Source of the DNA: Lateolabrax maculatus
Taxonomy: Eukaryota; Chordata; Actinopteri; Acropomatiformes; Lateolabracidae
Length of the DNA stretch: 64,000 nucleotides
Assembly (NCBI GenBank): GCA_031216445.1
Contig: CM062213.1
Span: forward strand, 9,301,501-9,365,500
Direction: 5' to 3'
The translations under genes and the position numbers were made by a program. Position 1 is the stretch's first letter. Each line of letters begins with the position of its first letter. Shown piece after piece: positions 1 through 13,100 of the stretch. The notes under the pieces were generated by a model. That model had not been told where the DNA came from. It saw nothing but the letters and a program-made list of their open reading frames with translations, and ran no database searches.

Positions 1-1620
1 CCTCTGAACCATTAGAGTTCCACAGCAGCATTGTGTCTTTAGTTATGGAGATGTCTTCCAGTCATACTGCAACTGTTAAAACACAGTTGGCTTTTGGTTT
101 AGTCAAATATGCTCAAGCAGGTCATAAAACTACTGATAATACCTGCGGGAATGATTACTCATACTGTGGGTCAATAGCAGTTTACTCAGAAATACCATAA
201 CACAGATTTCCAATCATTTCCCAAAGGTTGATCGTAAAATGTATAAATAAAGGAAGGAAGATGGGTTTACCTCCTGAAATTGTCCGTTAAAACACATCCA
301 GCCAATGACCATTTTCAAGCTGCGTATGTGAATCAAGCCTTTCCAGTCATTGCAATCAGCCCCACCTCTGATTGGCGGGGGAAGGGGACGACTCGTGATT
401 TCTTAGCTGCCGGGGTTTTCATTCCTCCCCTGGACTCTTGTTAAGAACACCCGATGGTGAGCGCTAAATGCTGCAGATTGCGTGATTTACTGTCACCTCA
501 GAGCAGGCGGCAACTCAACATGACATCTCAATCAGGCCCATACTCAGCAATCCACAATCAGCCTTACTCCTGCCTCCAAGGAACGGATCTCCTGAGAAAC
601 GCAATTGTAGCAGAGGAGGAAAAGAGAGGTGAATAACTCGGCAGTAAGAGAGGATGAAACCGAGTAAACGGCAGGTGAACTCTGGACTGATTATCATAGA
701 GCAGGCGAGAGATGGGCTGGCCTGGCCTCTGTGGGAGGGCCTAATGAGGCCAAACATAGTTTTTCCCAGGGTCCAGTGTTTCTGTTCATTTTCTGAAAGG
801 ATCTGTACATTTGCATTGTACTAGTGTTGGCCCTGCACACATATATACACAACATACACATATATGATATATAAACAGAGAGACACAGAGTGAAATACTG
901 GTTAGCTTTAGAAATCAGGGTAATTATTGACTGCCAGTCTGATAGCAAACACTGAACTGCTATCACACCCACTGCAGATAACTGCAATAAAAAACTATCA
1001 GTGTCAGTATAACCAGCTGAGCTCAAGAGCTATAAATTCAGCTGATCTGTATTATTGTAAACAAGCGAAAATGTACAGAAATCCAGATAGGCTTAGATCA
1101 ACAATGTGAAGATAAACATAACTGAAAAGCAGATTTTGAGTAGAGAGTGCTGCAGGCAAGAGATTTACAATCCATTAACAGCCTTAAAGAACGAGGAAAT
1201 AAGGGTGAATGGATTTCATGTTGTTCCTCATTGATTTGTAGGGCATTGATTTATGAGTACGGGGAGCAGAGAGGTGTTGTTTTTGCTTTGCATGCCCATG
1301 CTCGACTCTCCAGTTGCTTTGCCCCATTCACCGTCTCCTAGTATGAGCCAGACAAACGTCGATCTGTGTCCGCGGCGTTGCGCTGGAGATGTTGAGGTGT
1401 AGTGCTAAGTGTCCCACCTGGTGGTGAACCTCACTGATCCTCTGGCCTGAGCTGTGATAGACTGAGATCATATCCAGCCCTGGAAAAGGCAGCTGTAATC
1501 ATTAGACCCTCACTGTTCCATTGCAGTAACCGTAACAACAAGGCAACTATTACCAAGTATTTGGCATTGGAGTGATCTGATGCGTGGCTGTTTTCAAATT
1601 GAATCTTATTGAATTAGGCT

Positions 1621-1658
<38 letters not shown>

Positions 1659-2223
1659 ATGTATTGTTTCTCACCAGCAGAGCAGCTGCTCTCTATCTGC
1701 CGCCACAGAACTTTATGTTCCTCCATTTTGGCTGACTCTTGTCTGTCCTCTGGCCTCTGTGCAGGCAAGGAGCTCACAACCTCTTACTCATTTCAAGGCT
1801 GTGGAGCAGAAAGAAATGACTTTTTACTTCTCATCTGTTGATGAGGTATTGCAGTGGAAAGTAATACGCTAGCCAGCAACTGTTATTGTGACCTTTTTAG
1901 TGAGCTATTTGTTGGATAAAAGCCTTGAATCACACTATGTTCTTGGTCATTAATACCAAGCTGTCATGTCCATAGCCCTGACTCTGTGCTGCCACACAGC
2001 AGTCTGCCAACACTGAGCTGCTGCCAGACAGTCCACACTTGGCCTTTTAACATAGCACTGGGATTGACGTTCTTCTTTTCCTTCCCCTCTTTTCTCTTCT
2101 GTCTTCTCCCGCTTTGTGGTTTAATGTCTCTCTTTTCTTTTCTTTTTCCCCCCTTTCTACTGTACTCTGTATTTATCTATCTTCCTTCCCCCCTCTTTTC
2201 TCTATTCCTTCATTGCATTTCAG
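1..2223 (+). other. lrp1: lrp1 intron (3' part), no coding exon recognised
   Basis: This stretch precedes the first recognisable lrp1 exon and ends in a pyrimidine-rich tract and a CAG acceptor at 2221-2223. Open frames here are short, lack splice-consistent homology and overlap each other on both strands, so I call none of them coding. It holds a (GT)n microsatellite at about 1623-1652. Nothing else is identifiable by eye. Confidence 0.7.
1623..1652. repeat. (GT)n microsatellite in an lrp1 intron
   Basis: About 15 GT units, pure. Confidence 0.95.
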
Positions 2224-3184
2224 ATGTCGGTTCGGTGGAGGGCTTGGCCTACCACAGGGGCTGGGATATGCTGTACTGGACCAGCTACACTACCTCAACC
2301 ATCACCCGCCACACCGTGGATCAGAGCCGATGGGGCGCCGTTGACAGGCACATCGTGGTCACCATGTCAGGAGATGACCACCCCAGAGCCTTTGTCCTTG
2401 ACGAGTGTCAAGGGTTAGAAACTAATGCATTAATTCACATCATACTGCTTTGTGTTCAGAACTATTCCAAACGATGTCAAACATTTCTGCACATGCGCGG
2501 TACTGATTTGTACTCTCTCCTGCAGCCTCATGTTTTGGACCAACTGGAATGAGCAGTCTCCCAGTATCATGCGTGCCACACTGACTGGTGCCAATGTCCT
2601 TGTGATCATTGGCAATGACATCCGAACCCCTAACGGCCTGGCCATAGACCACCGCGCTGAGAAACTTTACTTCTCTGACGCCACACTAGACAAGATAGAG
2701 CGCTGCGAGTACGACGGCACTCGGCGCTACGTGAGTGACAAACACGCTCACATGCAGACACACACGGTGTACACCACTCTGCAAAACTGAAAATATTTTA
2801 CACAACATTATGATTGTATTATGGAGTTGCCTAATAACAGCCGTCCGTCTGTTTATCCTTTTAAGTTTGTTGCAAGGCTGGAATTTTGAATGCATGAGAT
2901 CATGACCGTGGCTGTGCTTCCCCCTGCAGGTGGTGTTGAAGAATGAGCCGGTCCATCCATTTGGCCTGGCTGTGTACGGTGACTACATCTTCTGGACTGA
3001 CTGGGTGAGGAGGGCCGTGCTTCGGGCTGACAAATACACAGGAGGAGACATGGTGCTGCACGTGCTGCGTGCTGACATACCTCAGCAGCCAATGGGTATC
3101 GTCGCTGTGGCCAACGACACCAATAGCTGTAAGTTTTTACACAGAGTCAGGGGGTTCCAGCTGTTTGTGTGTGTGTGTGTGTGT

Positions 3185-3220
<36 letters not shown>

Positions 3221-4167
3221 GTGAGTATGTGTCATCACTGTTCTCTACTGTATAATGATGCTGTGACACAAAGTGTTTTTGAAGTAAAGAATGTGTACCA
3301 CTGGGTGATATGGGTTAAATCCTTTATTTTATCGTGTATGAATGTATCTTGTTATTTTTTACATTTTTTGTAAAAATTTATTGACAAACTGTTGAATATC
3401 TAGACAAGAATGCCTATGTTTGGCAAATCCAACGCATTAAATACCAGCCAAGTCAAGGTACTTGCAAAAGTCCATAATAATAATAAAAAGGTTTAAGTGG
3501 TTTGAAATGTCTGGCAGTTGTAAAATGTATGCCATCTCATATTGCACTAATATGCACATAAAGTGCTTGCTGAATTGCTGTTCTTCACTTTTATCCATAC
3601 TTCTCCACCACTTTCTCTAACACATCTTGTTCTCCATCTCCCTTTGTCTGTATCCATTTAAATCAATGCAGCCCTGCATTTTTTTTCTCCACCATATCCT
3701 CAGCCATCTTCTCCTTTAAGTTGCCTCATTCAGTAAACTCTCTCGCGCTCCAATGCCCACAGCAACCATACAAGCTGAGAGCCGGGGGTAATAGTTGCAA
3801 ATCCCATTTAGATTGAGTCACATTGAATTATGCATTCAGCAGAGGCAAAGCCATTGCCACATTCATGCATGCATATCTGCCTGTCTGCTGATGTGGATGC
3901 ACATGTGGGGTGGGGTGTGTTTGCTTGTGTGTCAGGAGGGTGAATCAGAACTTCTCAGCTGACTCACTGAGGTGTGTGTGTGTGTGTTAATATGCAGGTT
4001 TGTGTGGCTAACCTTCCCTAACTTTCCTCAAATCTGCATAGGTGAGTTCTCTCTGTGCCGTGTTAACAATGGAGGATGTCAGGACCTGTGTTTGCTGACC
4101 TCTGAGGGAAGGGTCAACTGCAGTTGCCGTGGTGACAGGAAGCTTTTGGAAGACAACACCTGTATAG
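2224..4167 (+). other. lrp1: lrp1 YWTD beta-propeller end and EGF-like module before cluster III
   Basis: Exons 2224-2413, 2526-2730 and 2930-3128 encode YWTD-type propeller blades (visible motifs LYWTSY, IFWTDW, GLAVYG). Exon 4042-4167 encodes an EGF-like module with the NNGGCQDLC pattern. The codon for the first EGF cysteine is split across the junction 3128/4042. The propeller drives acid-dependent ligand release in this receptor family. The intron 3129-4041 holds a (GT)n tract at about 3167-3218 and nothing else I recognise. Confidence 0.93.
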
Positions 4168-7100
4168 GTAATACAAGACAGGGAATCATAAAGCAAAACT
4201 TTGGCTTAAAACCTTTCTGAGAGGGCAGAGAGGTGATACCATATAAAGATTTTTAAAAATCCATGCTGCATGCCTCGGGGTAGGCAGCTCTTCCTAAGTG
4301 CGTTTTTCTGTCTCTGTCTCACAGCCCTCAACACTACATGTAACAACATTGATGAGTTTGAGTGTGGAAATGGAGACTGTGTTAACTACACCCTGACTTG
4401 CGATGGCATGGCCCACTGCAAGGACAAGTCTGATGAGAAACAGTCCTACTGCGGTTAGTGGAGCATTTTTCTCTGTCAAAACGGTTCCAGCCACATTCTT
4501 TTTGTTGACATTTGTAATTTGAGTCCGTATCATTTCCTGTGTGGTTCTTAGCCAACCGTGTGTGTAAGAAGGGCTACAGACGGTGTGTAAATGGCCGCTG
4601 TGTGGGGCACAGCTCCTGGTGCAATGGGCAGGACGACTGTGGAGACAATTCTGATGAAGTCTTCTGTAACAGTGAGTCGGGTCTTCTGATTAAACAAGTT
4701 TTCCCAGCCTGCAGTCATATAACATTTTCAAACTATGTTCTACCTAAACACTGTCTCTTGATTTTGTGTTTGTCAGCCACACTGTGCTCAGCCGATCAGT
4801 TCCAATGCAGAGACGGAGGCTGCATCTCCAACTCCAGCAAGTGTAACCAGAAAGTGGACTGTGAGGATGCCAGTGATGAGATGAACTGCAGTAAGTTAAA
4901 AGGATCACATTCAGTCAGAATAAGTAAATGTAATGAAAAAAGCCAACACTTTCTCCCAGGCTACGGTATAAAGTAGTCTCTCTCTCTTTGTTAAGCTGCC
5001 ACAGACTGTTCCAGTTATTTCCATCTGGGAGTGAAGGGAGTGACATTTCAGAAGTGCGAGTTCACCACACTCTGCTATGCCCCTTCATGGCAGTGTGATG
5101 GAGCTAATGACTGTGGAGACTTCTCAGATGAAAGAAATTGCCCAGGTATTTTATCACCCTCTGAAATACACATATTCTATTGCAGCTAAATGTACAAGGA
5201 AAAAATGAAATCATTTTCCACAGATGGATTAGAGCAAGAAGTCCAATTTTGATTATTCCAAATGGAACCCAAAAAAAAAAAAAAAGTTCATACATTTAAT
5301 TGTGGTTTGGGAAGAAATTCTCCTTGAAAAACATTGCAATGTAAATTCAATTTTCTATATCTTTCTTCATGCTCATTTAAGTCCTTCATGTTTTCTTCTT
5401 CAACTTGCCATTTGTCTGTCACTCTGCCAGGGAGCGGGAAAACGAAGTGTCCAACGCCCTTCTTTGCCTGTCCTAGTGGACGTTGTATCCCTATGAGCTG
5501 GACTTGTGATAAGGAGAATGACTGTGAGAACGGTGCAGACGAGGCTCACTGTGGTAAGAATAGATACTGAAGTGCAACAGACCATTACTTTGTTTTGGCG
5601 CTTGTGTCTTGCACTTTATACATTCTTTCTGGACCTCTAGATAAATTCTGCTCAGCCTCTCAGTTTGAGTGTGTGAACCACCGCTGCATTCCCAACCGCT
5701 GGGTGTGTGACGGAGCCGACGACTGTGGTGACAGCAGTGATGAGGACAGCAAGTGCAGTGAGTGTTGGGCATAAATCTTTAGTGAATGCATGAACCATTA
5801 GTGCTTAACATATCTGGCACCACAACTATTTTGACAGCAGTAGATTCTGAGGAAAAATAGTGTTGCATCCTCAAACTCGGAGGAATCACCTCTTTTGTGG
5901 ATATTGTGATACTCTTTCAGGTAGTGCTTTAGACTGTATGCATGTCATCTACGTCATCTACGCAATACTCAAGTGCAATATGGACAAACACTGGCATGTT
6001 TGCAAAGAATTTAGGTTTTTGTAATAGCTTTAAACAATCATTCTTATGTTATTATAATAACAGTTGAGTGCACATATACTCAGGGCAAAGAAAGGCATCC
6101 AAATCATCTTAAATAACCTTTTTCCATGACAGAGACCAAAACCTGCAGTCCTGAGGCGTTCCAGTGTCCTGGATCACATATGTGTATCCCTCAGCGTTGG
6201 AAGTGTGACGGAGACAAAGATTGTCCTGATGGGGCTGACGAGAGTGTCAAAGCTGGCTGTGGTGAGTGCAGGCTGGGGTTGGATTTGGTCAACATAAAAA
6301 CATTTTAATAACCCAGAGAGACAGAAAAAGACACAAATCCTCCTGTACTGTACACTCACCAAATGTTTTTCTTTCTCAGTGTTCAACAACACATGCAGCA
6401 GCAATGAGTTCATGTGCCAGAACCGTCAGTGTATCCCCAAGCACTTTGTGTGTGACCATGACAGCGACTGCAGCGATGGCTCAGATGAGTCCCAGGAGTG
6501 TGGTGAGTGGAACAGTGACCTCTTATTCCTGATGGGGCGATTCTCCTCCTCTCTCCGGCTTTTAACGAGTTGAACTCTCCTTCAACCTGGTGTTGTTTCT
6601 CGCTGCAGAATATCCTACATGTGGACCCAATGAGTTCCGCTGTGCCAATGGACGCTGTCTCATCCAGAGTTCATGGGAGTGTGATGGAGACTTCGACTGC
6701 CATGATCAATCAGACGAAGCCCCCAAGAACCCACACTGCAATGGCCCAGGTTAGATCCCCACAGCCACTCCAGAGGCACTTTACTTTTACTTACTTTTTC
6801 TTTTATTTATTTATCTATATATATCGTTATATTAATTGACATCAGTGTTATGTAAATGTGCCAGATTTAGCTACGTGTCTAATTTTCATCTGTGCTGTTA
6901 TCTCTTTGGCAACTGGAAAAGCATTCTCAACAGTTGTGACTGAAATTAATTCCTGAGGCTCTGAAATAATATCAGCTGCACTGGTTGACATTTTCTCTTA
7001 ATTTGATTCTCATTTAATTTTTTATTTCATGGAACAGAGAAGAAATGCAACGACACCACATACGCCTGCAATAATGGAAACTGTGTCAACGAAACATTGC

Positions 7101-10100
7101 TCTGTGACCATAAGGATGACTGCGGCGATGGCTCAGATGAGCTGAACTGCTTTATTAACGAGTGCGTGATAAGCAAGCTGAGTGGCTGCTCCCAGCTCTG
7201 TGAAGACCTTAAAATTGGCTTCAAGGTAAGTGAACAACATGAAATCCTGACTTGAGTTCTCCAGTAATTGATGTGTAAAATAAGCAGCGTGCACTGTTGC
7301 TTTACCTGCCCTGTACTTTGCCTCCTCACAGTGTCGATGCCACCCTGGTTTCCGTCTGAAAGATGATGGGAAGACGTGTGTCGACATAGATGAGTGCACA
7401 ACCACCTATCCCTGCACGCAGCGCTGTATCAACACACACGGCAGCTTCCACTGTCTGTGTGTGGAGGGCTTCCAGCTTAGCCCTGAAAACCCCACCATAT
7501 GCAAATCCACCTCTGGTAAGAAACATGACAAGATTAATAAAATTCAGGAAGTGTTTAGGGTAAATCCACTCACATATGTCTCCCTCTGTGCAGATGAAGA
7601 ACCGTTCCTGATCTTTGCCAACCGCTACTATCTGAGAAAGCTCAATTTAGATGGCTCCAACTACACACTGCTCAAACAGGTGAGCCTTGCAGATACAGTC
7701 CTTTTGAAGTGCCTCGAAATCCTCCAAACTATCCTGCAGGGGTTTATCGCTGGCCCAGGCTAATGCCGCTCCTGTGCTTTGACAGGGCTTGAACAATGCT
7801 GTGGCTCTGGACTTCGACTATCGCCAACAGATGATTTATTGGACAGATGTGACCACCCAGGGCAGCATGATCCGACGCATGCACATCAACGGCAGTGATG
7901 TTCAGGTCAGCGTTGTAGCATCTTGTCTAAGGAGGATAGCAGACAGCGAAATGTGCTGATAATAATAATCTTAGTCTTCACACCAAACTTGCATTTAAAA
8001 TGATTAATTAATCTTCATTTGTATGAGTGTATGAGCATCGAAAATCCAGGGAAAATAATTAACTTCCTCATTGCGAGGCACAAATTCAAAAATACACTGC
8101 TTGCTCATTTGTTAGGTCCTTCATCGCACATCACTCAGCAACCCAGACGGTCTGGCAGTCGATTGGGTGGGAGGAAACCTGTACTGGTGTGATAAGGGAC
8201 GGGACACTATCGAGGTGTCAAAGCTGAATGGAGCGTACCGGACAGTTCTGGTCAACAACGGCCTGAGGGAGCCACGCGCTGTGGCTGTGGACGTACGATA
8301 TGGGTAAGAGCGACCTAACACAACTTTGAAGATCTGGGTCAAAAAGTAGCAGCAAAGACTTTAAAAACAAGCTAAGTTAAACTCCCCACTTGTTAATGTT
8401 TTAGTTAACAACCACAAGATATTTGGTAACCCTGTGGATGTTAAATTTTGATTTGTCAGGACCAATAAGCCTAACTAATATATTACATCCCTGACAGGTA
8501 CTTATACTGGTCCGACTGGGGTGACAGCCCCCACATAGGGAGGATTGGAATGGATGGCACCAACAGGAGTGTCATTGTGGAGGATAAGATCACCTGGCCC
8601 AATGGCCTGACGCTGGACTTTGTCAATGACCGCATCTACTGGGCCGATGCTCGAGAGGACTACATCGCATTTGCCAGCCTGGATGGAACCAACAGACACA
8701 CAAGTAACGCACATAAACTCAATTAGAGTGTCTTTGTGCACTTTTCCAGTTGTTTTTACTAACTTATTTGTCTCGGTGCCTGTGCCCCTGTAGTTTTGGT
8801 TCAGGATATCCCCCACATCTTTGCCATGACTCTGTTTGAGGAATACATCTACTGGACAGACTGGGAGACAAAGTCCATCAACAGAGCTCATAAAACACTG
8901 GGAATCAACAAGACGGTGCTGATCAGCACCTTACACAGGCCAATGGACGTACACATTTACCACCCGTACCGCCAGCCCGAAGGTAAAACCCAGTCAGCCG
9001 TCATTCACAACCACATGTAAATCTTTATCTACCTGCCCTTAATACTACTCGTGTACATTTCCTTGTTCTTCAGTGGCTGACCACCCGTGCCAAATTAACA
9101 ATGGAGGCTGCAGTAACTTGTGTCTGCTCTCACCTGGAGGAGGCTACAAGTGTGCCTGCCCCACTAACTTTTATCTTGCAGCCGATGGCAAACAGTGCTT
9201 GTCCAACTGCACTGCAAGTCAGGTGAGCGAGCTTGAGGCTACTGTTTTCGACATTTGCCTGTATTAAGACATTATGAATCAGAAAAAATAAATAAACTTC
9301 TCTTCTGTCCCTTAAGTTTGTCTGCAAAAATGACAAGTGCATTCCATTTTGGTGGAAGTGTGACACTGAAGATGACTGTGGGGACCGCTCAGATGAGCCT
9401 GCAGAGTGCCGTGAGTGATGATTGCAGCCTGACTACCATTAATCATAATTATATACCAATGTTGCAGGATATTGTTTTGTTTCTTCCGGTTAATAATGTG
9501 CTGTGTTTTGTCACTGTAGCCGAGTTTAAGTGCAGACCAGGCCAGTTCCAGTGTGGTACAGGCATCTGCACCAACCCGGCGTACATCTGCGATGGAGACA
9601 ATGACTGCCAAGACAACTCTGATGAGGCCAATTGCGGTAAACACATATACCCCTGGACCCCTGGAACATACACACATATTTACAGAATTTAAATATTTTT
9701 TCCCTACGTGTACTTACAGTATAATAACGTATACCCTCTGTTGCCCACTGTTTGTTGTTTTTCTGTTTTTCAGACATCCACGTGTGCCTGCCAAGTCAGT
9801 TTAAATGTACCCACCCAAGTCGCTGCATCCCTGGCATCTTCCGTTGCAATGGACAGGATAACTGTGGCGAGGGAGAGGATGAGAAAGACTGTCGTGAGTC
9901 TAATTGCCTTTCTAGTTCACTTAAGCCCTCTGTTATTTTTCAGTTTTTGCGCTGCTAGTGGCACTGCCTAAGGGTGTTGATCTTGGTCAGTATGAGTATG
10001 TCTTTTTGCTCATTTCTTTGGTCCAAAGCAAGATACCTCTACAACTTGAAGCATGACTAAATTTTGTCCTCACCGGATGAACCCCACTGTCTGCAGTAAC

Positions 10101-13100
10101 CCCTTGACCTTTTCTCTATCGCCTCCCTTAAGCCACAGTTTCCACTTACACATTCTGTATCTCCAAATCTAATGAGCAGATAGGAAATTGCTGAACACTT
10201 CCAGGCTCCCCAGAGGATCTCTGTCCATTTTGACCTTTCCTTTAGCAACGCCCTTAGGCCAAATGATGTTGCATAACGTAATTGCCGTGACATTTGCTGA
10301 ACACATTCATCCTCCACAGAGGGAGATTACATGAACTGTTTTGTCGTGCCATCCTGAGGTCAAAATTTAAATTTTACCACCTTTAACTGCAAGACTGTAA
10401 GAATAGCAAAATCACCATGTTATTATGTAATGGAAATTGCACTCTCTAGGGGCTTTAGCATTGTAGTAATTTTAATTTGTGAAATTTATGACCAAGTAGC
10501 AATTCTTCTGTATTTAGTGGAGTATCTGTCTGTTTCTTGTGTAGCGGAAGTGACATGTGCTCCCAACCAGTTCCAGTGTGCAATCACCAAGCGCTGTATC
10601 CCACGAGTGTGGGTGTGTGACAGGGACAATGACTGTGTGGATGGATCTGATGAGCCTGCCAACTGCAGTAAGACACAACTCATTATTACTGTTTAGAACA
10701 ACGCCTCTGCTGAAAAAACAAGTCTCCTCTACAGCATGAACATGGATCTCTAATAGGACCTGACTGATTATATTGAGTGGAGGCTCTGGATGTTGGTAAT
10801 AGAGAAAAGATAAACTTAGAGACTATATCACTGGTGTGTGGAGTTCTAAAAGAAACTTAAAATGATACAGCCACAACAGAACTGACTACAGGAGAGTGTT
10901 AATGTTCACTTAATGCATCGTTATTCAGCTGTTCGTTACTCATTTGGTCATTATTGAAGCTGGAACAGTTAATTTTACAACATTAATAATAACTTTGTTA
11001 TCTATTTGTTATCTGTTAATTCTGAAACAGAGTGAATAATTATCCTCATGTATCCCCATGTCTAGTGTCAACGTGTGTAATCTATTAAATCCTCTCTACT
11101 GTAGCTCAGATGACATGTGGTGTGGATGAGTTCCGCTGTAAGGACTCAGGGCGCTGCATCCCGGCACGCTGGAAGTGTGACGGAGAGGATGACTGTGGAG
11201 ACGCTTCAGATGAACCCAAGGAAGAGTGTGGTAAGGACAGGGTGTTAGATGCACTAAAAAAAAAAGAAAAGGAAGTTGGTAATAGGGTCATGCTTATACT
11301 TATTATGTCTGTATGGTACTCAGATGAGCGGACATGTGAGCCATACCAGTTCCGCTGTAAGAACAACCGCTGTGTGCCTGGCCGCTGGCAATGCGACTAC
11401 GACAATGACTGTGGGGACAACTCTGATGAAGACAAGTGTGGTAGGTTCCCTGTTCTTCTTACTCTGGGGAGAATCGCTGCCCGCTCACAGAGCTAAAACC
11501 ACAAGTCATTGTCTGTATGAAATAAATGATTTATAATATGATATAAGCTCCACTGTAAGCAGACTGTTCAGATGCAACGGGTTGTCGTGGTAAGCAATGT
11601 ATCACCTTTCACTGTGTGTTTGTCTGTTATAGTTACTCAACTACGCGCATGGTTGAGACTTTCTTTTTGCATTGATTAGTTCTGTGGCCATTTGCACATC
11701 TCACATCATCTCATGTCTATTTTGCATTTCACACTGGCCTGTTGATGTGAGCCAGAGGTAGGTGTTTTCACAGTTTCAGCTCACCCATCCACAACCTCAG
11801 CAACCCAGTCCTTTGTGTGCCCCCGGCGTGTCTTTTGTTCTGCAAGCCTTTTCCTTCCTTTTTAATCCCACTAGCTCCTATTGTTCCTCCGCTTCATACA
11901 GTACAAAATGTTGTACCATCCCCACCTCTGTTCCCCATGAGTCAATCCTGTGATATGAATTATCAGCCTTATTTTATTCATGTACGTCCGGCTGTCAACA
12001 GAGCACCCTGTGTTCTTTTTGCAGTCTACTCTATTCCCACCTTTCTCTTCTCTTTTCCTTTCCCTTATGCCTCTCGTTGCTCCTTGCCTCTATTCCCTGT
12101 TTCTGCTTAATTATCCTCTCTCACCCTTCTAAGCTGTCTTCTCTCTGTCCTTAGTGCCTCGTCAGTGTTCAGAGAGCGAGTTTGCCTGCACAAATGGCCG
12201 TTGCATCGCCGGGCGCTGGAAGTGCGATGGGGACCACGACTGTGCAGATGGTTCAGATGAGGTATCACTCAACAATTTCCTTCTTGGTTAACGTTCTGCG
12301 TTGAAATTTGACACACCAGGGCCACTAATGACAATAACTCTTTGATTTGGTCCAGAATGGCTGTGATGTGAAGTGTGACAGTGATCAGTTCCAGTGCAAA
12401 AATGGCCATTGCATCCCCATCCGCTGGCGCTGTGATGCTGATGCTGACTGCATGGATGGCAGTGATGAGGAGAAATGTGACAGTGGTGGTAAGAAACACA
12501 CACATAGCCAAACATATAACGCTGAAGAAGTGGATGTATTTAGCAGCTGATGTTATGTGTCGATTATTCCTCCTCTTTCCTTTCACCATCGTGTTCCAGT
12601 GGGTAGACACTGCCCCCTGGATGAGTTTCAGTGCAACAACACTCTTTGTAAACCCCTTGGATGGATGTGTGACGGCGAGGACGACTGTGGCGATAACTCC
12701 GATGAAAATCCAGAAGAGTGTGGTGAGAATCACTGTGTACACATGTCGACAGTATAGCTGAAGACCATTTGTCTTCTCTCTTCTCGTCTTAATTCTCCCC
12801 GTCTGTCTCTCAGTTAAATTCCAGTGCCCGCCAACTAGGCAGTTTCGCTGTCATAATGATCGTGTGTGTCTGCCATTATCGAAACGTTGTGATGGCGTCA
12901 ACAACTGTGGGGACAACAGCGATGAAGTCAACTGCCGTGAGTTTGTATACCCTTATTTTACATTTTTTAAAAGACTGACAAAGTGCGACAAAGCCTTACT
13001 AGCTCTCTGTGAACTAACATTAACAAGTCAAGAACACATTTTATTTAAATTGCAATATGATGTGACTGAAATAATCAGCGTAATGACCTCTCTGTGACCC

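Noticed and set aside
454..1341. Several short open frames on both strands in the first 2.2 kb
   Set aside because: They overlap each other, lack splice sites in matching phase and have no LRP1-like or other known sequence.
8502..8891. Minus-strand frames over lrp1 exons (also 12269-12742 and 13839-14216)
   Set aside because: Antisense shadows of LDLa and propeller exons, produced by the repeated cysteine and aspartate codons.
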